A stretch of DNA of 64,000 bases, from positions 171,121,104 through 171,185,103 of the forward strand of contig CM070873.1 of assembly GCA_036365515.1 (NCBI GenBank), read 5' to 3'. How positions within the stretch are numbered: the stretch's first letter is position 1; each line of letters starts with the position of its first letter. The notes beneath the pieces were generated by a model. That model saw only the letters and a program-made list of their open reading frames with translations. It made no database searches and was not told where the DNA came from. The translations under genes and the position numbers were made by a program. Shown piece after piece: positions 1 to 10,535 of the stretch. The stretch comes from Torymus aiolomorphi. Lineage: Eukaryota > Arthropoda > Insecta > Hymenoptera > Torymidae.

Positions 1-1166
1 TGGCGATGGTAGCGGTTTTGGTAGGTGAAGTGTCACTTTTGTCCAATGTATCTAGTACCGTGTATGTATGGAGCGAGTCGGACGACGTGGCTGAATATAT
101 GGTGTATTTGACATGAATAAAGAAGATAATGTATGAGCTAACGATTAGTAGGAGAATGACAATGAGTGTGTAAAGTACGATTCGAATGGTCGTGATGTTG
201 CTTTGTGTGGTCTCCAGTTGTGTTGCGGTTGGCACTCTTAGTTGTATATTAGATTTAGATCCGTTTGGAGGATTCCAAATTCGTGGAGTGATAGTTTCGA
301 TGGTGGTTGTTGGCTGCATCTTACTTCAATCTTTTCGATATGTGGCGCGGAGAATAGACATTCGTTGGTTACTTCAAGGTGTGTCCACTGTGTCTGCGTT
401 TGTATTCTGTCCCGGATGTTGCAGAGATACCAATTGATTATTGTTGGATTTTGTAATATTTAAGACTCACATGTGGCTGTGGTATGAAGTGGTATCGGTT
501 GGTTGCAGTAAATAGTTTAGTCTTGTTGAAGACACTTTTCTATTGTCTTTAGTAAGATATGTTAGGTTTCGTTTCAATTTTGGGCTATGAAATGGTTTAT
601 AGTCTCAATGGTTGCTGATACTTTATTTCCTTGAGGTGCAAGTACTTGATATATGCGATAAAGTTGAAATTCGGCGGCGGAGTATAGCAAAATTTTGATT
701 TTGAAGTGATTATATCCTTGCTTTTGAAGATATCCATGTCGGCAACCTTCTTGAAGTGTGATGAGTGGATGTTTATATTTGGAAGTTTCGCGTTCGGTTT
801 CTGTTCGATTATTAATTTCTTCAGATTTGTTACGAAGTTGGAAGGTATTAGTTGGAGACCAATTCTCTTATCTAAGAATGATTTCATAACTTCGACTATC
901 GCTGCGCATGCTTCAGTTTGTGCGTCGAAAGAAGCTTCTATTAGGTTCCATTGTATGTGCACACTGGAGCTAGGGTGTCGATTGTCCATTTCCGTAGTTC
1001 CTGAATAATCGTCGCTCAATCCATTGTCAATATTATAAGCTTCTCTATTGTGTTGGTGGGGCGGAATAGGTTCCTTAAGGTGATGTGAAACCCTAATTTC
1101 AATATTTTTTAAATCAAAATTCAAACGTTTATTTGGAAAAAGACGGTTGTCAAGCACTCCGTACAC
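1..1166 (-). pseudogene. Env-like membrane glycoprotein remnant (C-terminal part, broken)
   Basis: Decayed coding trace on the minus strand. From 1166 down to about 660 a frame is open but begins at GTG, not ATG. Near 700-660 the frame that reads sensibly changes, and it stops near 562. A second frame of about 155 codons, with no Met, is open from about 462 to the window edge. It has four Cys in its first half and, at about 188-95, a long hydrophobic run (core IVLYTLIVILLLIVSS) followed by a basic residue, which fits a C-terminal membrane anchor. The first segment has hydrophobic and Leu-Pro spacing like the stalk region of insect retroelement Env / baculovirus F-type proteins. Family assignment is by pattern memory only. 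An unrelated membrane protein is possible, and no pol was seen beside it. Confidence 0.42.
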
Positions 1167-1420
1167 GTAAACACTATATTAAGGAATTTTTTGAGTGATT
1201 TTATTAGCATTTTCGTTAGCTATGCTCGTTTGAAAAGTAGGTCAAATGCAGATTCCTACTTACCGACAGTACGGTTTTTATTTAATTAAATAAATTCTCA
1301 TCATTTTTTTGGAAAAACACGTTTGTCAAGTGCTCGGGATATGTAAATACTATACTCACAATTTTTTTTGGATGATTCTATTGGTATTTTCGTGAGAAGT
1401 ACTCGTTTGAAAAATAACGT
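1118..1420. repeat. Diverged direct repeat pair, ~185 bp apart
   Basis: The stretch from about 1118 to 1235 recurs at about 1303-1420, sharing 'tttggaaaaa', 'ttgtcaag', 'gtaaa.actata', a T-run, and 'tcgtttgaaaa'. Related sequence ('aggaatctgcattttt' and a TTTAATTAAA-like tract) lies in the other orientation near 25435-25520, so this is probably a fragment of a dispersed repeat. Confidence 0.45.
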
Positions 1421-2556
1421 CGGTACTCACATCCCCGTAAGGTTGAAGATTTGTTTTAGTATTCTGATGACTGATGTATATTTTCTTTTAAGTATGGTCG
1501 TCTTGGTTTCGCATTGTATATCATCCGCACAAGTAAGAGCTATACGTAAGATATGATCGTATGTGATGTGTGTGTCTATTTATTTATGTTCTAAAGGTTG
1601 ATTTCGGTGATAACGGTGTAGAGATTTGTTTGTAATGACAAGTTACCTATGTAGTCGAAGTATAGGCTAGGGTTTTTGGGTAGTAACGTGATTTGTGGGT
1701 GAGCCATAACAGTTGTTATGTGAAACAGGAAGAGTAGAGAGATCATGTCTTTCTGTAAGCAAAAAAAAAAATGAGAATCGTCTAAATATTATTACGGTGA
1801 TTTATATGTACTGAGGTATTACTTATAATTCATAAATCTTTAAAGTATTTATGCACCACATCCTATTATTTTTTTTTTTTTTTTTTTTTTTTAGTTATCG
1901 TTTTCTTCTGAGTGGTCTGGAGCTTGTTCGATTCCGTCGACGTCTTTTAGACCGGAGAAGGTACGAAGTGCATGAGGTGGATGCTCGGTTATGTTTATTG
2001 GTCTATTGGTCGCAAGACATCAAATTGATAACTGTTGGAACGAGTTGTAGGCTTTGGTTTTTCTTTCTTTGTCCATGGTATGCATTTGAAATGTTTTGCA
2101 CGGTTAACTATTATAAATATTATTATAATAGTCACAATGATGTAAGATCCAATAGTGCTGTACATTAGATGAGACCGTAATGTTACTTCGGATTGGTTTA
2201 CCAGGAATGCTTCATTTTGATCTTGTATTGAATCTAGAGTAGGCCAGTTTTGAGGTTTTCGGGGTTTGGTTTTCCTAGGATTTTTGGCATTGATTAAACC
2301 CTGATTGGGTTTTGTTTAAACTCTGATATTTTATAAAGAATTTGTAGTCTATGCTTATTTAATTTATAAATTTGTCTAAATTAAAGTAGAAATAAAAATT
2401 AAAGTAGAAATAATAAAACTTTCTACGAAAGTATAAAATAAGGCAAGTATAGACATTTTTCTGTATATTCTATGAAATAATAATATTTATGATTGTATTT
2501 AAGTACATTCACATTCTTCATTGCAAATTATTAAACAATCGAAAGTTGTGATATCA
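1421..2556. other. No gene recognised; AT-rich spacer with poly-T
   Basis: Short open frames only, none with a recognisable motif. There is a T-run at about 1867-1892 and a short 'aaattaaagtagaaataa' duplication near 2377-2415. Nothing else stands out. Confidence 0.5.
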
Positions 2557-3114
2557 ATTACACAGGCCCACAAAAAAAAAATCTGTCGGTTCTGGGATGG
2601 AGACTATACTTTTCTTTTGTATTTTTTCCTGCTGAATCCGAATCCGGCGTTAAAAGTAGGGGGTTGGCCGCATATTTAGAAACATACCATCAAAAAACTG
2701 CCGAAAAGCCGTGTTTCTGTGGAAAAACTTGAGAAGAAAAAAAACATTGTTTCCATCACATCAAAAACACTTTATTTTTATGTATTTTTGCTTGCTGAAT
2801 CCAAATTTGTTATGGAAAAAGACGTTTGACTGCCCAGTTTCGGAGATAACCTCAAAAAATTAGCCGTGTTTCTGTCGAAAAACTTGAGAAGAAAAAAAAC
2901 ATTGTTTCCATCACATCAAAAACCCTTTCTCTTTATGTATTTTGGCTTGCTGAATCCGAATTTGTTATGGAAAAAGAGATTTGGCCGCCTAATTTCGAAG
3001 ATAACCTCAAAAAACTATTCAGTCAATTTGCACAAGAACTAAATTGGCTTACGCTTGCGTATACGCTTGTCATCGAACTACCTATGCAAAGGATTTCTAC
3101 GCCGCTTTTTGTTA

Positions 3115-3891
3115 TTAGATTGTACATCTCTTTTTAGCATCCACGCCATATTTTCCGTGCCACCTACGTTCAAATTCCTTCATATCCTGATGAAATCTTT
3201 CACCATGCTCTTCACTGTAGTCACCTAGGTCTGGTGGAAATTCATCAATGTGCGAATCGAGAAAGTGGAGTTTTAAATTCATTAAGCAACCTAATTTTTT
3301 GAAGTTTTGTACCATAGTTTCTACGATGCTCTTATAGTTCTAATCTTTATTGTTACCAAGAAATTTTGTTGCAACATCTTTGAAGCTCAACCAGGCTGCC
3401 TTCTCGGTATCATTCATACTTTCGAATTCTTCGTTCCTGAACATTTTGCGAATTTGAGGTTCGTCAAAGATACCTTCCTTCAATTTAACCAGAGTTATAT
3501 TCGTAAAGATGGTTTCTAAGTATTTGAAGCATCGCCCTTCTTTATCGAGAGCTTTAACAAATTGTTTCATCAGCCCTAATTTTATATGTAAAGGAGGTAA
3601 AATGATATTGCTAGAATCAACAAGAGGACGATTCATGACATTGCTGGAACCTGGAGTAAGTGATGGCCTCGCTGGCCATACTTTTGTATTATAGTGTTTT
3701 GCTCTACCTCGACTGTCAAACATGCATATATAGCATGGGTACTTAGTAAAACCTGATTGTTGACCTAGTATCATGGACAATATTTTTAGGTCTCCGCAAA
3801 TTAACCATTCGTGCTCACTATACTTTATTTTATTTAAAACCTTTTCGACGTTACAGTATTTTTCTTTGAGTACAGTTGATACTAGGTCCAT
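3115..3891 (-). pseudogene. Left-arm copy of a transposon-associated family protein (one nonsense codon)
   Basis: Starts at an ATG (3891-3889) and reads minus to about 3115. It has a CYIC pair followed by MFDSRGRAKHY, then WPARPSLTPG, a Leu/Lys-rich middle, FLGNNKD, and near the end SEEHGERFHQDMKEFERRW. A single TAG at 3342-3340 follows NNKD. The sister copy on the right arm has GAG at this codon, so this is a nonsense change in an otherwise intact frame. I recognise the SEEHGERFHQD signature only as a multicopy family seen in arthropods and cnidarians, without an assigned function. The Cys pair could bind metal. The first ~37 residues lie mostly in the palindrome spacer and have no counterpart on the other arm. 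Confidence 0.7.
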
Positions 3892-3892
3892 G

Positions 3893-4533
3893 ATACTAGA
3901 TCAACAATCAGGTTTTACCAAGTACCATGCTATCTATGCATGTTTGACAGTCGAGATAGAGCAAAACACTATAATACAAAAGTATGGCCAGCGAGGCCAT
4001 CACTTACTCCAGGTTCCAGCAATGTCATTAATCGTCCTCTTGTCGATCCTTGCAAAATCCTTTTACTTCCTTTACATATCAAATTAGAGCTGATGATACA
4101 ATCTGTTAAAGCTCTCGATAAAGAAGGACGATGCTTCAAATACTTAGAAACCATCTTTACGAATATAACTCTGGTTAAATTGAAGGAAGGTATCTTTGTC
4201 GGACTTCAAATTAGCAAAATGTTCAGAAACGAAAAATTCGTCAAAAGTATGAATGATACCGAAAAGGCAGCCTGGTTGAGCTTCAAAGATGTTGCAACAA
4301 AATTTCTTGCTAACAATAAAGATGAGAACTATAAGTGCATCGTAGAAACTATGGTACAAAACTTCAAAAAATTAGGTTGCTTAATGAATTTAAAACTCCA
4401 CTTTCTCTATTCGCACATTGACGAATTTCCACCAGACCTAGGTGGCTACAGTGAAGAGCATGGTGAAAGATTTCATCAGGATATGAAGGAATTTGAATGT
4501 AGGTGGCAAGGACAATATGGCGTGAACATATGA
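3893..4533 (+). pseudogene. Right-arm copy of the same family protein (5' frameshift)
   Basis: Mirror copy reading outward. From 3940 (MFDSRDRAKHY) the frame is open to a TGA at 4531-4533 and carries the same landmarks: WPARPSLTPG, DTEKAAWLSFKDVATKFL and SEEHGERFHQDMKEFECRW. Upstream, 3893-3940 still encodes the Gln-Gln-Ser-Gly-Phe-Thr-Lys segment but in another frame, so the CYIC motif is lost to an indel near 3930. At the codon where the left copy has TAG this copy has GAG. It ends slightly earlier than the left copy because the last codons differ. Both copies lack the N-terminal extension needed for a whole protein, so neither is likely to be functional. Confidence 0.68.
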
Positions 4534-5335
4534 TGGAGGACCATTGCTGGATGCTAAAAGGAGATGTTCAATCTAATAACAAAAAGCGGCGTAGAAATAC
4601 TTTGCATAGGTCGTTCGATGGCAAGCGTATACGCAAGCATAAGCCAATTTAGTTCTTGTGCAAATTGACTGAGTAGTATTTTGAGGTTATCTCCGAAATT
4701 AGGCGGTCAAATCTCTTTTTCCATAACAAATTCGGATTCAGCAAGCCAAAATACATAAAAAGAAAGTGTTTTTGATGTGATGGAAACAATGTTTTTTTTT
4801 CTCTTCTCAAGTTTTTCCACAGAACCACGGCTTTTCGACAGTTTTTTGAGGTTATCTCCGAAACTCGACGGTTAAGCCTCTTTTTCCATAACAAATTTGG
4901 ATTCAGCAAGCCAAAATACATAAAAATAAAGTATTTTTGATGTGATGGAATCAATGTCTTTTTTTTATTCTCAAGTTTTTCCACAGAAACACGGCTTTCC
5001 GACAGTTTCTTGAGGTTATGTTCAAAATATGCGGCCAATCCCCTACTTTTAATGCCGGATTCGGATTCAGCGGGAAAAGATACAAGAGAAAAGTATAGTC
5101 TCCATCCCAGAACCGACAAATTTTTTTTTTTTTTGTGATCCTGTGTAATCAGTTCCGTTCCCTACCAAGATCATAAAATGTTACGTAAACTATAGCCGGA
5201 ATATTTTGTAGTGGATTCGTTCTGGGTACTTATTCTAAATGTTATAATGAATATATGAAACCTCAAAAAGCCTATAAAAAGTTGGTTTTGAAAAAAAGAA
5301 GTTAGACCTAATCTGGGGAAGTTATGGCAGAATCA

Positions 5336-5337
<2 letters not shown>

Positions 5338-5370
<33 letters not shown>

Positions 5371-5560
5371 TCCTATATTATATAGTTGTAAGAAAATGTT
5401 TACGACTCAGCGCCCCCCCCCCCTTAAAATAACGTAAAAATGTGACTGGTTATACGTTTTTTTGAAAGAAATTGATGGAGGCTCGCCCCCCTCGCCCCCC
5501 ACCCCCGCCCCATCCTCGCGCCCCCTCACCCCCTCCTCGCCCCCCCTCAATTGTTTCAGT
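5338..5560. repeat. (TA)n plus C-rich low-complexity block
   Basis: A TA run (5338-5368) is followed by 'tatatagttgtaag', a C-run (5412-5424) and, after a short unique tract, a block made of ccccc/tcgcccc units (5485-5550). The same order recurs at 57349-57710. Confidence 0.75.
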
Positions 5561-6312
5561 TATAAATCATAATATAACTAACAAGAAGAATTTGTCGAGT
5601 ATCGCAAGTTCTATGTAATAATATTGATATTTATTTATTTGTATATTTATTTTTTTTTAAATTGATTTAACTATAAAGATTGGTTGAAGAGACGAACAGT
5701 TTTCCACGTCACCCTGGAGGTACTGTTCATTGACGCGTTGGATTGTTATTTTAAGTGGTATCTTTCGCCAATAGCCATATATAACCACTCTCATAATAGT
5801 ATCTCATTGTTCTGAAGAAATGGACACTATCAAAGGACAAAAAGTTTTTGTTATCGGGGACATTTTAGAATAACAAAATAATGTATTATATTTACACGTG
5901 CAAAATTATAATAATATCAAAGTTGTGGATAGTTCTATAACTCCTTTGGATAAACTTTAAGAAGGATATAAATCTATAGTCAGTAGCACTGAATATTTAT
6001 ATTATTAAAAATTTTATCATTGTTCTGAAGAAATGGACATTATCAAAGGACAAAAAGTTTTTGTTATCGGGGATATTTTAGAAGAAATGGAAGATATATC
6101 GGATATGTAATAAGGAATATTTAAAGCCTCTAACAATTTCTTTAAAAAAAAGTATAACCAGTCACATTTTTACGTTATTTTGAGGGGGGATGAGGGGAGC
6201 GCTGAGGGGGGCGCTGAGGAGGGGAGGCGAATGGACGCGAGGGTGGGTGAGGGGGCGCGAGGGGGTGAAGGGACGCGATGGGGGTGAGGGGGCGCAGAGT
6301 CGTAAACATTTT
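5391..6312. mobile_element. Foldback / long-TIR element with G/C-rich minisatellite arms
   Basis: Left end 'aaaatgtttacgactcagcg' is mirrored at 6290-6312 ('cgcagagtcgtaaacatttt'). An inner block 'aaaataacgtaaaaatgtga' at 5426-5445 is mirrored at about 6156-6180. G/C-rich repeats occupy the right arm (6182-6295) and, beyond the inner block, the left arm (5484-5550). No clear target-site duplication is seen. The interior contains the left inverted copy of the 5667/8688 pair, so elements are nested or share parts. Confidence 0.65.
5812..6110 (+). repeat. Direct repeat encoding a micro-ORF twice
   Basis: About 65 bp ('ttctgaagaaatggaca' to 'attttagaa') occurs at 5812-5875 and 6022-6086, about 213 bp apart. 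Each copy starts an ATG frame (5820; 6033) beginning MD(T/I)IKGQKVFVIGDILE. The second continues to a stop at 6108-6110 (25 codons); the first stops right after the shared part. It could be a short coding relic; too short to name. Confidence 0.4.
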
Positions 6313-6344
6313 CGAGATTTTTAAAAAATTCTTATCTTTGGCTT

Positions 6345-7085
6345 TTGTTTAAAATTTTCCATTTAAAAATAAACATTCGTACTCAAGATAATGCTTTTGC
6401 ATCATTTTTATTAGATATTGGAGAAGGAAAAATTGATCACTTTAAAATTCCAGATAAATGGAAAACAAATGATGTTTGTCATGAAATATATAAAAATATT
6501 AATAAAAATTATCATTTTTCAAAAAATGTAATATTAAGTTCACATAATAAACAAGTAAATATATTAAATAATAAAATATTGAACTTAATTGAACATAAAA
6601 CTGTAACATATTATAGTATAGATTATGCAACACATAAAGGAGTAGATCAAATCAATGAAAATATACATTTAAATTTTCCGATAGAAATGTTAAATAATAT
6701 ACGAGAAGGTTTACCTCCATATGAAATAAAATTAAAAAAAAATGCAATTGTTATGTTAATTCGTAATCTTAGCATCGTTGATGGACTATGTAATGGAACA
6801 CGATTAAAAATAACAAATTTCTATAAATATAATATTGAAGCTGAAATCATTATTGGAGAAAATAAAGGAAATAAAGTATTTATACCACGCATTACACTAA
6901 ATACTTGTGAATCATCATCGTTACCATTCATTTTATATAGAAAACAATTTTCAATTGTATTAGCATTTGCTATAACTATTAATAAATCACAAGGACAGAG
7001 TTTTAATAGTGTAGGAATATTTAAAAAAGAACAATTATTTTCCCATGGATATTTGTACGTAGCACTTTCATGATGTAAAAATCCA

Positions 7086-7170
<85 letters not shown>

Positions 7171-7234
7171 AAATGAATCTGAAAATAAAATAGAAGTAAC
7201 AAATATTGTTTGGAAAGAAATATTAGATAATTAA
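6345..7234 (+). pseudogene. Pif1-like DNA helicase of Helitron type, C-terminal half
   Basis: Superfamily 1 helicase tail. Landmarks in order: FLLDIGEG, NFPIEM, GLPPYEI, NAIVMLIRNL, DGLCNGTRL, and the conserved ITINKSQGQSF and SHGYLYVALS blocks close to the family's C-terminus. The first codon is TTG, not ATG, and the Walker A/B half is absent, so this is a 5'-truncated copy. A TGA (7071-7073) sits where an Arg is expected in VALSR. About 80 bp of TA repeats (7089-7166) are inserted in the coding tail, after which NESENKIEV and VWKEILDN complete the family's end before a TAA at 7232-7234. The minus-strand copy at 10693-12270 shows the tail without the microsatellite. In Helitrons this domain unwinds DNA during rolling-circle transposition. 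Confidence 0.8.
7089..7166. repeat. (TA)n microsatellite inside helicase coding sequence
   Basis: About 39 TA units interrupt the helicase frame between NPNN and the C-terminal tail. Confidence 0.9.
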
Positions 7235-7517
7235 TTTAAATAATAAGATTATAATTTAATAAACTAATAATGGTATAAATAAAATAATAACTTTTTAAAA
7301 TTTAATAAATATACAATAAAATATTCATATGATATTTTAATATTATGATCTTCTTAACGATATTAGAATAATAACATAATATAATTGATCAAAATAATTT
7401 AAGAAAAAATATAAAACAATAATTAATTACATAATATAATTAAAATTTACTTTAATTATACATTTAATGTAAATTAATTTTCTTAATGTAATTAACTATT
7501 ATTTAGTAAAATATAAG

Positions 7518-7927
7518 ATGGCTGAACAAGGTGATTCAAAACCTAGTCCATTAAGATGGGATCCTGTGCAAAATATGTATATTGAATTGTGAGTAGTATA
7601 CAACACGCAAGAGAATTAGATGAATTAAACGAACAGTTACAGAATCATATAAATAAACAAAACGAATGTGAAATACATTTAAATAATTATATCAATGAAT
7701 ATAATAACAATATTACTATGATACAAACACCGTTAATTTGGGATCCAACACAAAATAAATACATAGAAGTATATAATTTAAAAGATGCTACAAAGTTAGA
7801 CAAATTGAATGAAATAATAGAAACCCATGAAAAAGAAGAAAACAAGTATAATAACTATTGTAATAATTTACTTATAGAATATGATTTAAATTATTTACAA
7901 AATTTAATTAAAAAATATGAAAAATAA
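7518..7927 (+). pseudogene. Small Asn/Glu-rich ORF with two diverged WDP..N.YIE repeats (frameshifted)
   Basis: An ATG at 7518 opens a frame encoding PLRWDPVQNMYIEL, closed by TGA at 7590. A frame offset by +2 starts at GTG 7589 and runs to TAA at 7925-7927 (112 codons). The second frame contains PLIWDPTQNKYIEV, so two half-repeats, each a WDP motif followed by a predicted helical, charged Asn/Glu/Lys stretch, are split by an indel near 7588. I do not recognise the family. It lies 285 bp downstream of the helicase tail on the same strand inside the 5667-8688 TIR segment, so an accessory transposon protein is a reasonable inference. Confidence 0.5.
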
Positions 7928-8578
7928 AATAAATCAAAAGCAAACATAATATTTTCAATATACAATTTAAACTCAATTTTTTAGTATAAAATATTTGAAA
8001 TTTCACAAAAATAGTATTAAGTTACATGAATTTTTAATTCTATTATTTTACATAAACTTCTTTCACGTATCCAATATAATGTTTATAAGCAAAAATATAC
8101 ATAACAGAAAAAATAAAAATATATATTTCCTTATTATAAATAGCTTACAAAAACGTCACAGGATATGTTAAAGAAAAAATTAATTAAAAATTTGAAAATT
8201 ATTTTTTTATAAATATTTTTGTAAATTTTAAATAGAAGTAATAAATATAAATTTCAATGAAATAAAAGAAAATTACTATTAAGTAAATTATTATTAAGTA
8301 TGAAAATGGAATATTTGAAATTTAAGGAAAATAAAATTATATTAAATTCTTTCATGTATCCAATATAATGTTTAAAAGCAAAAATATATATAAAAGGAAC
8401 AAATAAATATATATGGTTCTAAATAATAAAAAGCTTATAAAAACATTCAAGGGTATATTAAAGATAATCATGTAATTTATTTTTAATTTATTAGTTTCCT
8501 AAATTTCAAAATGTAATATAAATGATATAAAAATATATTTAATAAAATTTATAAAATTTTAGGTATAGTAGTAATGTA
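7928..8578. other. Very AT-rich spacer; no gene seen
   Basis: Two diverged copies of 'tatccaatataatgttta.aagcaaaaatat' (about 8067 and 8356) show an internal direct repeat ~290 bp apart. No coding motif. Confidence 0.5.
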
Positions 8579-8852
8579 GGGCTATTGGCGAAGGATGCCA
8601 CTTAAAATAACAATCCAACGGTCCATGAACAGTTCCCCCAGGGTGACGTGGAAAACTGTTCGTCTCTTCAACCAATCTTTATAGTTAATAAAGTTTATAT
8701 AAAACGAATTAACGCAACACAGTTATTGGTTAAATTTAAAACATTGTTCAATATTTATAAAGTAAGTAATAAAATAAGTGTAATAATTTAAAATAATGAA
8801 TATCAGGGTGATTTGTTCTCTTATTCCAAAATATAAAATTTTAAATTTATTT

Positions 8853-9218
8853 TATATGGGGGTTGGCGAGCGGAGCGAGCAGGGGGAGTAACCCCCTAGT
8901 GTATATATATATAATATATACACTTATCGGGGTTTATGTAGCCCAAGACTGTATATTAGTACCTACAGCCCAGAGTTCCCTATGGCAAGACTAAAGAAAT
9001 AATGGACCCTGGGGTTATAGACTCTAGGTCGGGCCGCATAAACCCCTATATTTAGAAATATTATGAAGCCCGGGCTGCATAATCAAAATCGGGCTCGATA
9101 AACCCCTATGTATAAAAAAGCGGGCTTTATAAACCCCTTTCGAGAAATGTATAATATATATATATATACTAGGGGAGTACCCCCCTACTCGCTCCGCTCG
9201 TCAACCCCCATAAATAAG
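8853..9218. mobile_element. ~360 bp MITE with ~45 bp TIRs
   Basis: Left end 'atgggggttggcgagcggag' followed by a 'ccctagt' and TA tract is mirrored at the right ('ctccgctcgtcaacccccat' preceded by a TA tract and 'actagggg'). Inside are several short 'cggg.t..ataaacccc' units (9040-9150). Confidence 0.8.
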
Positions 9219-9314
9219 TGGACTTTTTTTTTATCAATTTTTATTCTAAAATTAAAAAAAATAGTAGAGATTATTATATAGATATTATTAAAAAACAGTA
9301 AGGATCATAAGTCT

Positions 9315-9610
9315 TTATCTAAAAAAAAAAATTAACGTACGAGCATAGGCATCACAATTTCTACGAGTAAGGTATGTGACGTTTTCGACCCTGAAATCAA
9401 AGATGAAGTACAAATAAATTTCTGTACGGTATGTGGAAAAATTGTATATTGCCTTCGGTAGCAATGAGAACCACGAACGCACGCGAGTTGGGCCTTCGCT
9501 TCGCTTGATCCTGAAATATGGATTATGGATAAGCACAAATAATTTTCTGTACGACATATGAGGAAATTGTATATCTCTAGGTAAAGGTAATATATGGGCT
9601 GAACAGTGAC
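9315..9610. repeat. Diverged tandem duplication ~110-120 bp
   Basis: 'cctgaaatcaaagatgaa...aaataaatttctgtacg..atgtgg.aaaattgtatat' (about 9390-9452) recurs as 'cctgaaatatggatta...aaataattttctgtacg.catatgaggaaattgtatat' (about 9510-9574). Minus-strand frames here are low-complexity and not convincing genes. Confidence 0.45.
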
Positions 9611-9929
9611 AGAGACCCTATATAATATATAAAAGATATAAAAAGCTATCTTTTCCACGCCACCCAAGAGGTAGATAGATAGGCGCGTTTTTTTATAGAG
9701 GTTTCACCTTTTTTTACTATCATTGAATTCATTTTCCATTAAATATGTCATTTTTTTTTTGTAAAAAAAAGTTAGTAAAAAAAGGCCCATTCCTCTGTTA
9801 AAAAAACTGTATAATTTTCAAGTATTACTTTTATTCTATTAAATAAACATATGTTATATTTTTAAACATTTTTATAGTTATTTAAATAACATAAATTTTA
9901 AGCTTGAAAGTCATTCAAAGCTTTTGAAC

Positions 9930-10535
9930 TCCATATTCATTTCAAAGGTCGCTCAAAATATGACGCTAAAAATATTAATTATGAAGGTCGCTGAAAGCAG
10001 ACCAAAAATTAAATCGAAACCGTTGTTGAACTCTGAAAGTAGATCGATTTTGAAGGTTAAGCAAAAGATCAGTTTGTAAGTCATTGAAAATATATTAATT
10101 TTAAAGGTTGTTGAAAGCTAATCTATTTTGGAGGTCTGAATACTGACATATATGTGTCATACCTATTTTGAAGATCGCTGATAGCAGACAGATTTTGAAG
10201 GACGCTGATAGCAGACCGATTTTTGAAAGTTAATCAATTTTGGAGGTCTGATAGCAGACTGATTTTGAAGGCCATTGATAGCAGACCTATTTTGAAGGTC
10301 GCTGATACCAGACCGATCTTAAAGGTCGCTGATAACAGGCTGGTTTTGAAGATCGTTGATAGGAGACTAATTTTAAAGGTCGCTGATAGCAGACCGATTT
10401 TAAAAACATTTTTTAATAATGTTGTTGATAGCAGACCAATTAAGACATATTTTAATACATTTTTTTTTTAATTTAAAAGTTAATAAAAGTAGACCAATTT
10501 TGAAGGTCGCTGAAAGCAGACCAATTATCTACTAA
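9930..10535. repeat. Minisatellite, ~24-27 bp unit 'gctgatagcagaccgattttgaaggtc'
   Basis: At least 12 units, most regular between 10163 and 10405. One plus frame (10223-10471) reads the array as repeated xxSRPILKVAD units and is repeat-derived, not a supported gene. The array abuts the helicase pseudogene. Confidence 0.85.

Larger units (their letters stand above)
2557..5149. repeat. 2.6 kb near-palindrome (two ~1.23 kb inverted arms, ~110 bp spacer)
   Basis: The left arm starts at 2557 with 'attacacagg', an A-run and 'ctgtcggttctggg'. The right arm ends at 5149 with the reverse complement, including 'cccagaaccgaca', a T-run and 'cctgtgtaat'. The arms can be followed through to about 3778 and 3889, where 'tccatgatacta' mirrors 'tagtatcatgga'. 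Only about 3779-3888 is single copy. Each arm holds the 3' part of the same gene, reading outward, plus an outer zone with diverged copies of a ~130 bp subrepeat ('cttgagaagaaaaaaaac' at about 2728-2905; its complement at about 4780-4985). Substitutions between arms show that the inversion is not recent. A hairpin transposon or an inverted duplication could both explain it. Confidence 0.9.
5667..8688. mobile_element. ~3 kb segment bounded by ~110 bp terminal inverted repeats
   Basis: 5667-5780 ('ttaactataaagattggttg' ... 'cgccaatagcc') is the reverse complement of 8579-8688 with few differences, both including 'gttttccacgtcaccctgg'. Between them lie a Pif1-type helicase C-terminal half and a small Asn/Glu-rich ORF. 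Helitrons normally lack long TIRs, so this may be a distinct TIR element that captured helicase sequence, or two copies of a short MITE flanking it by chance. Confidence 0.5.
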
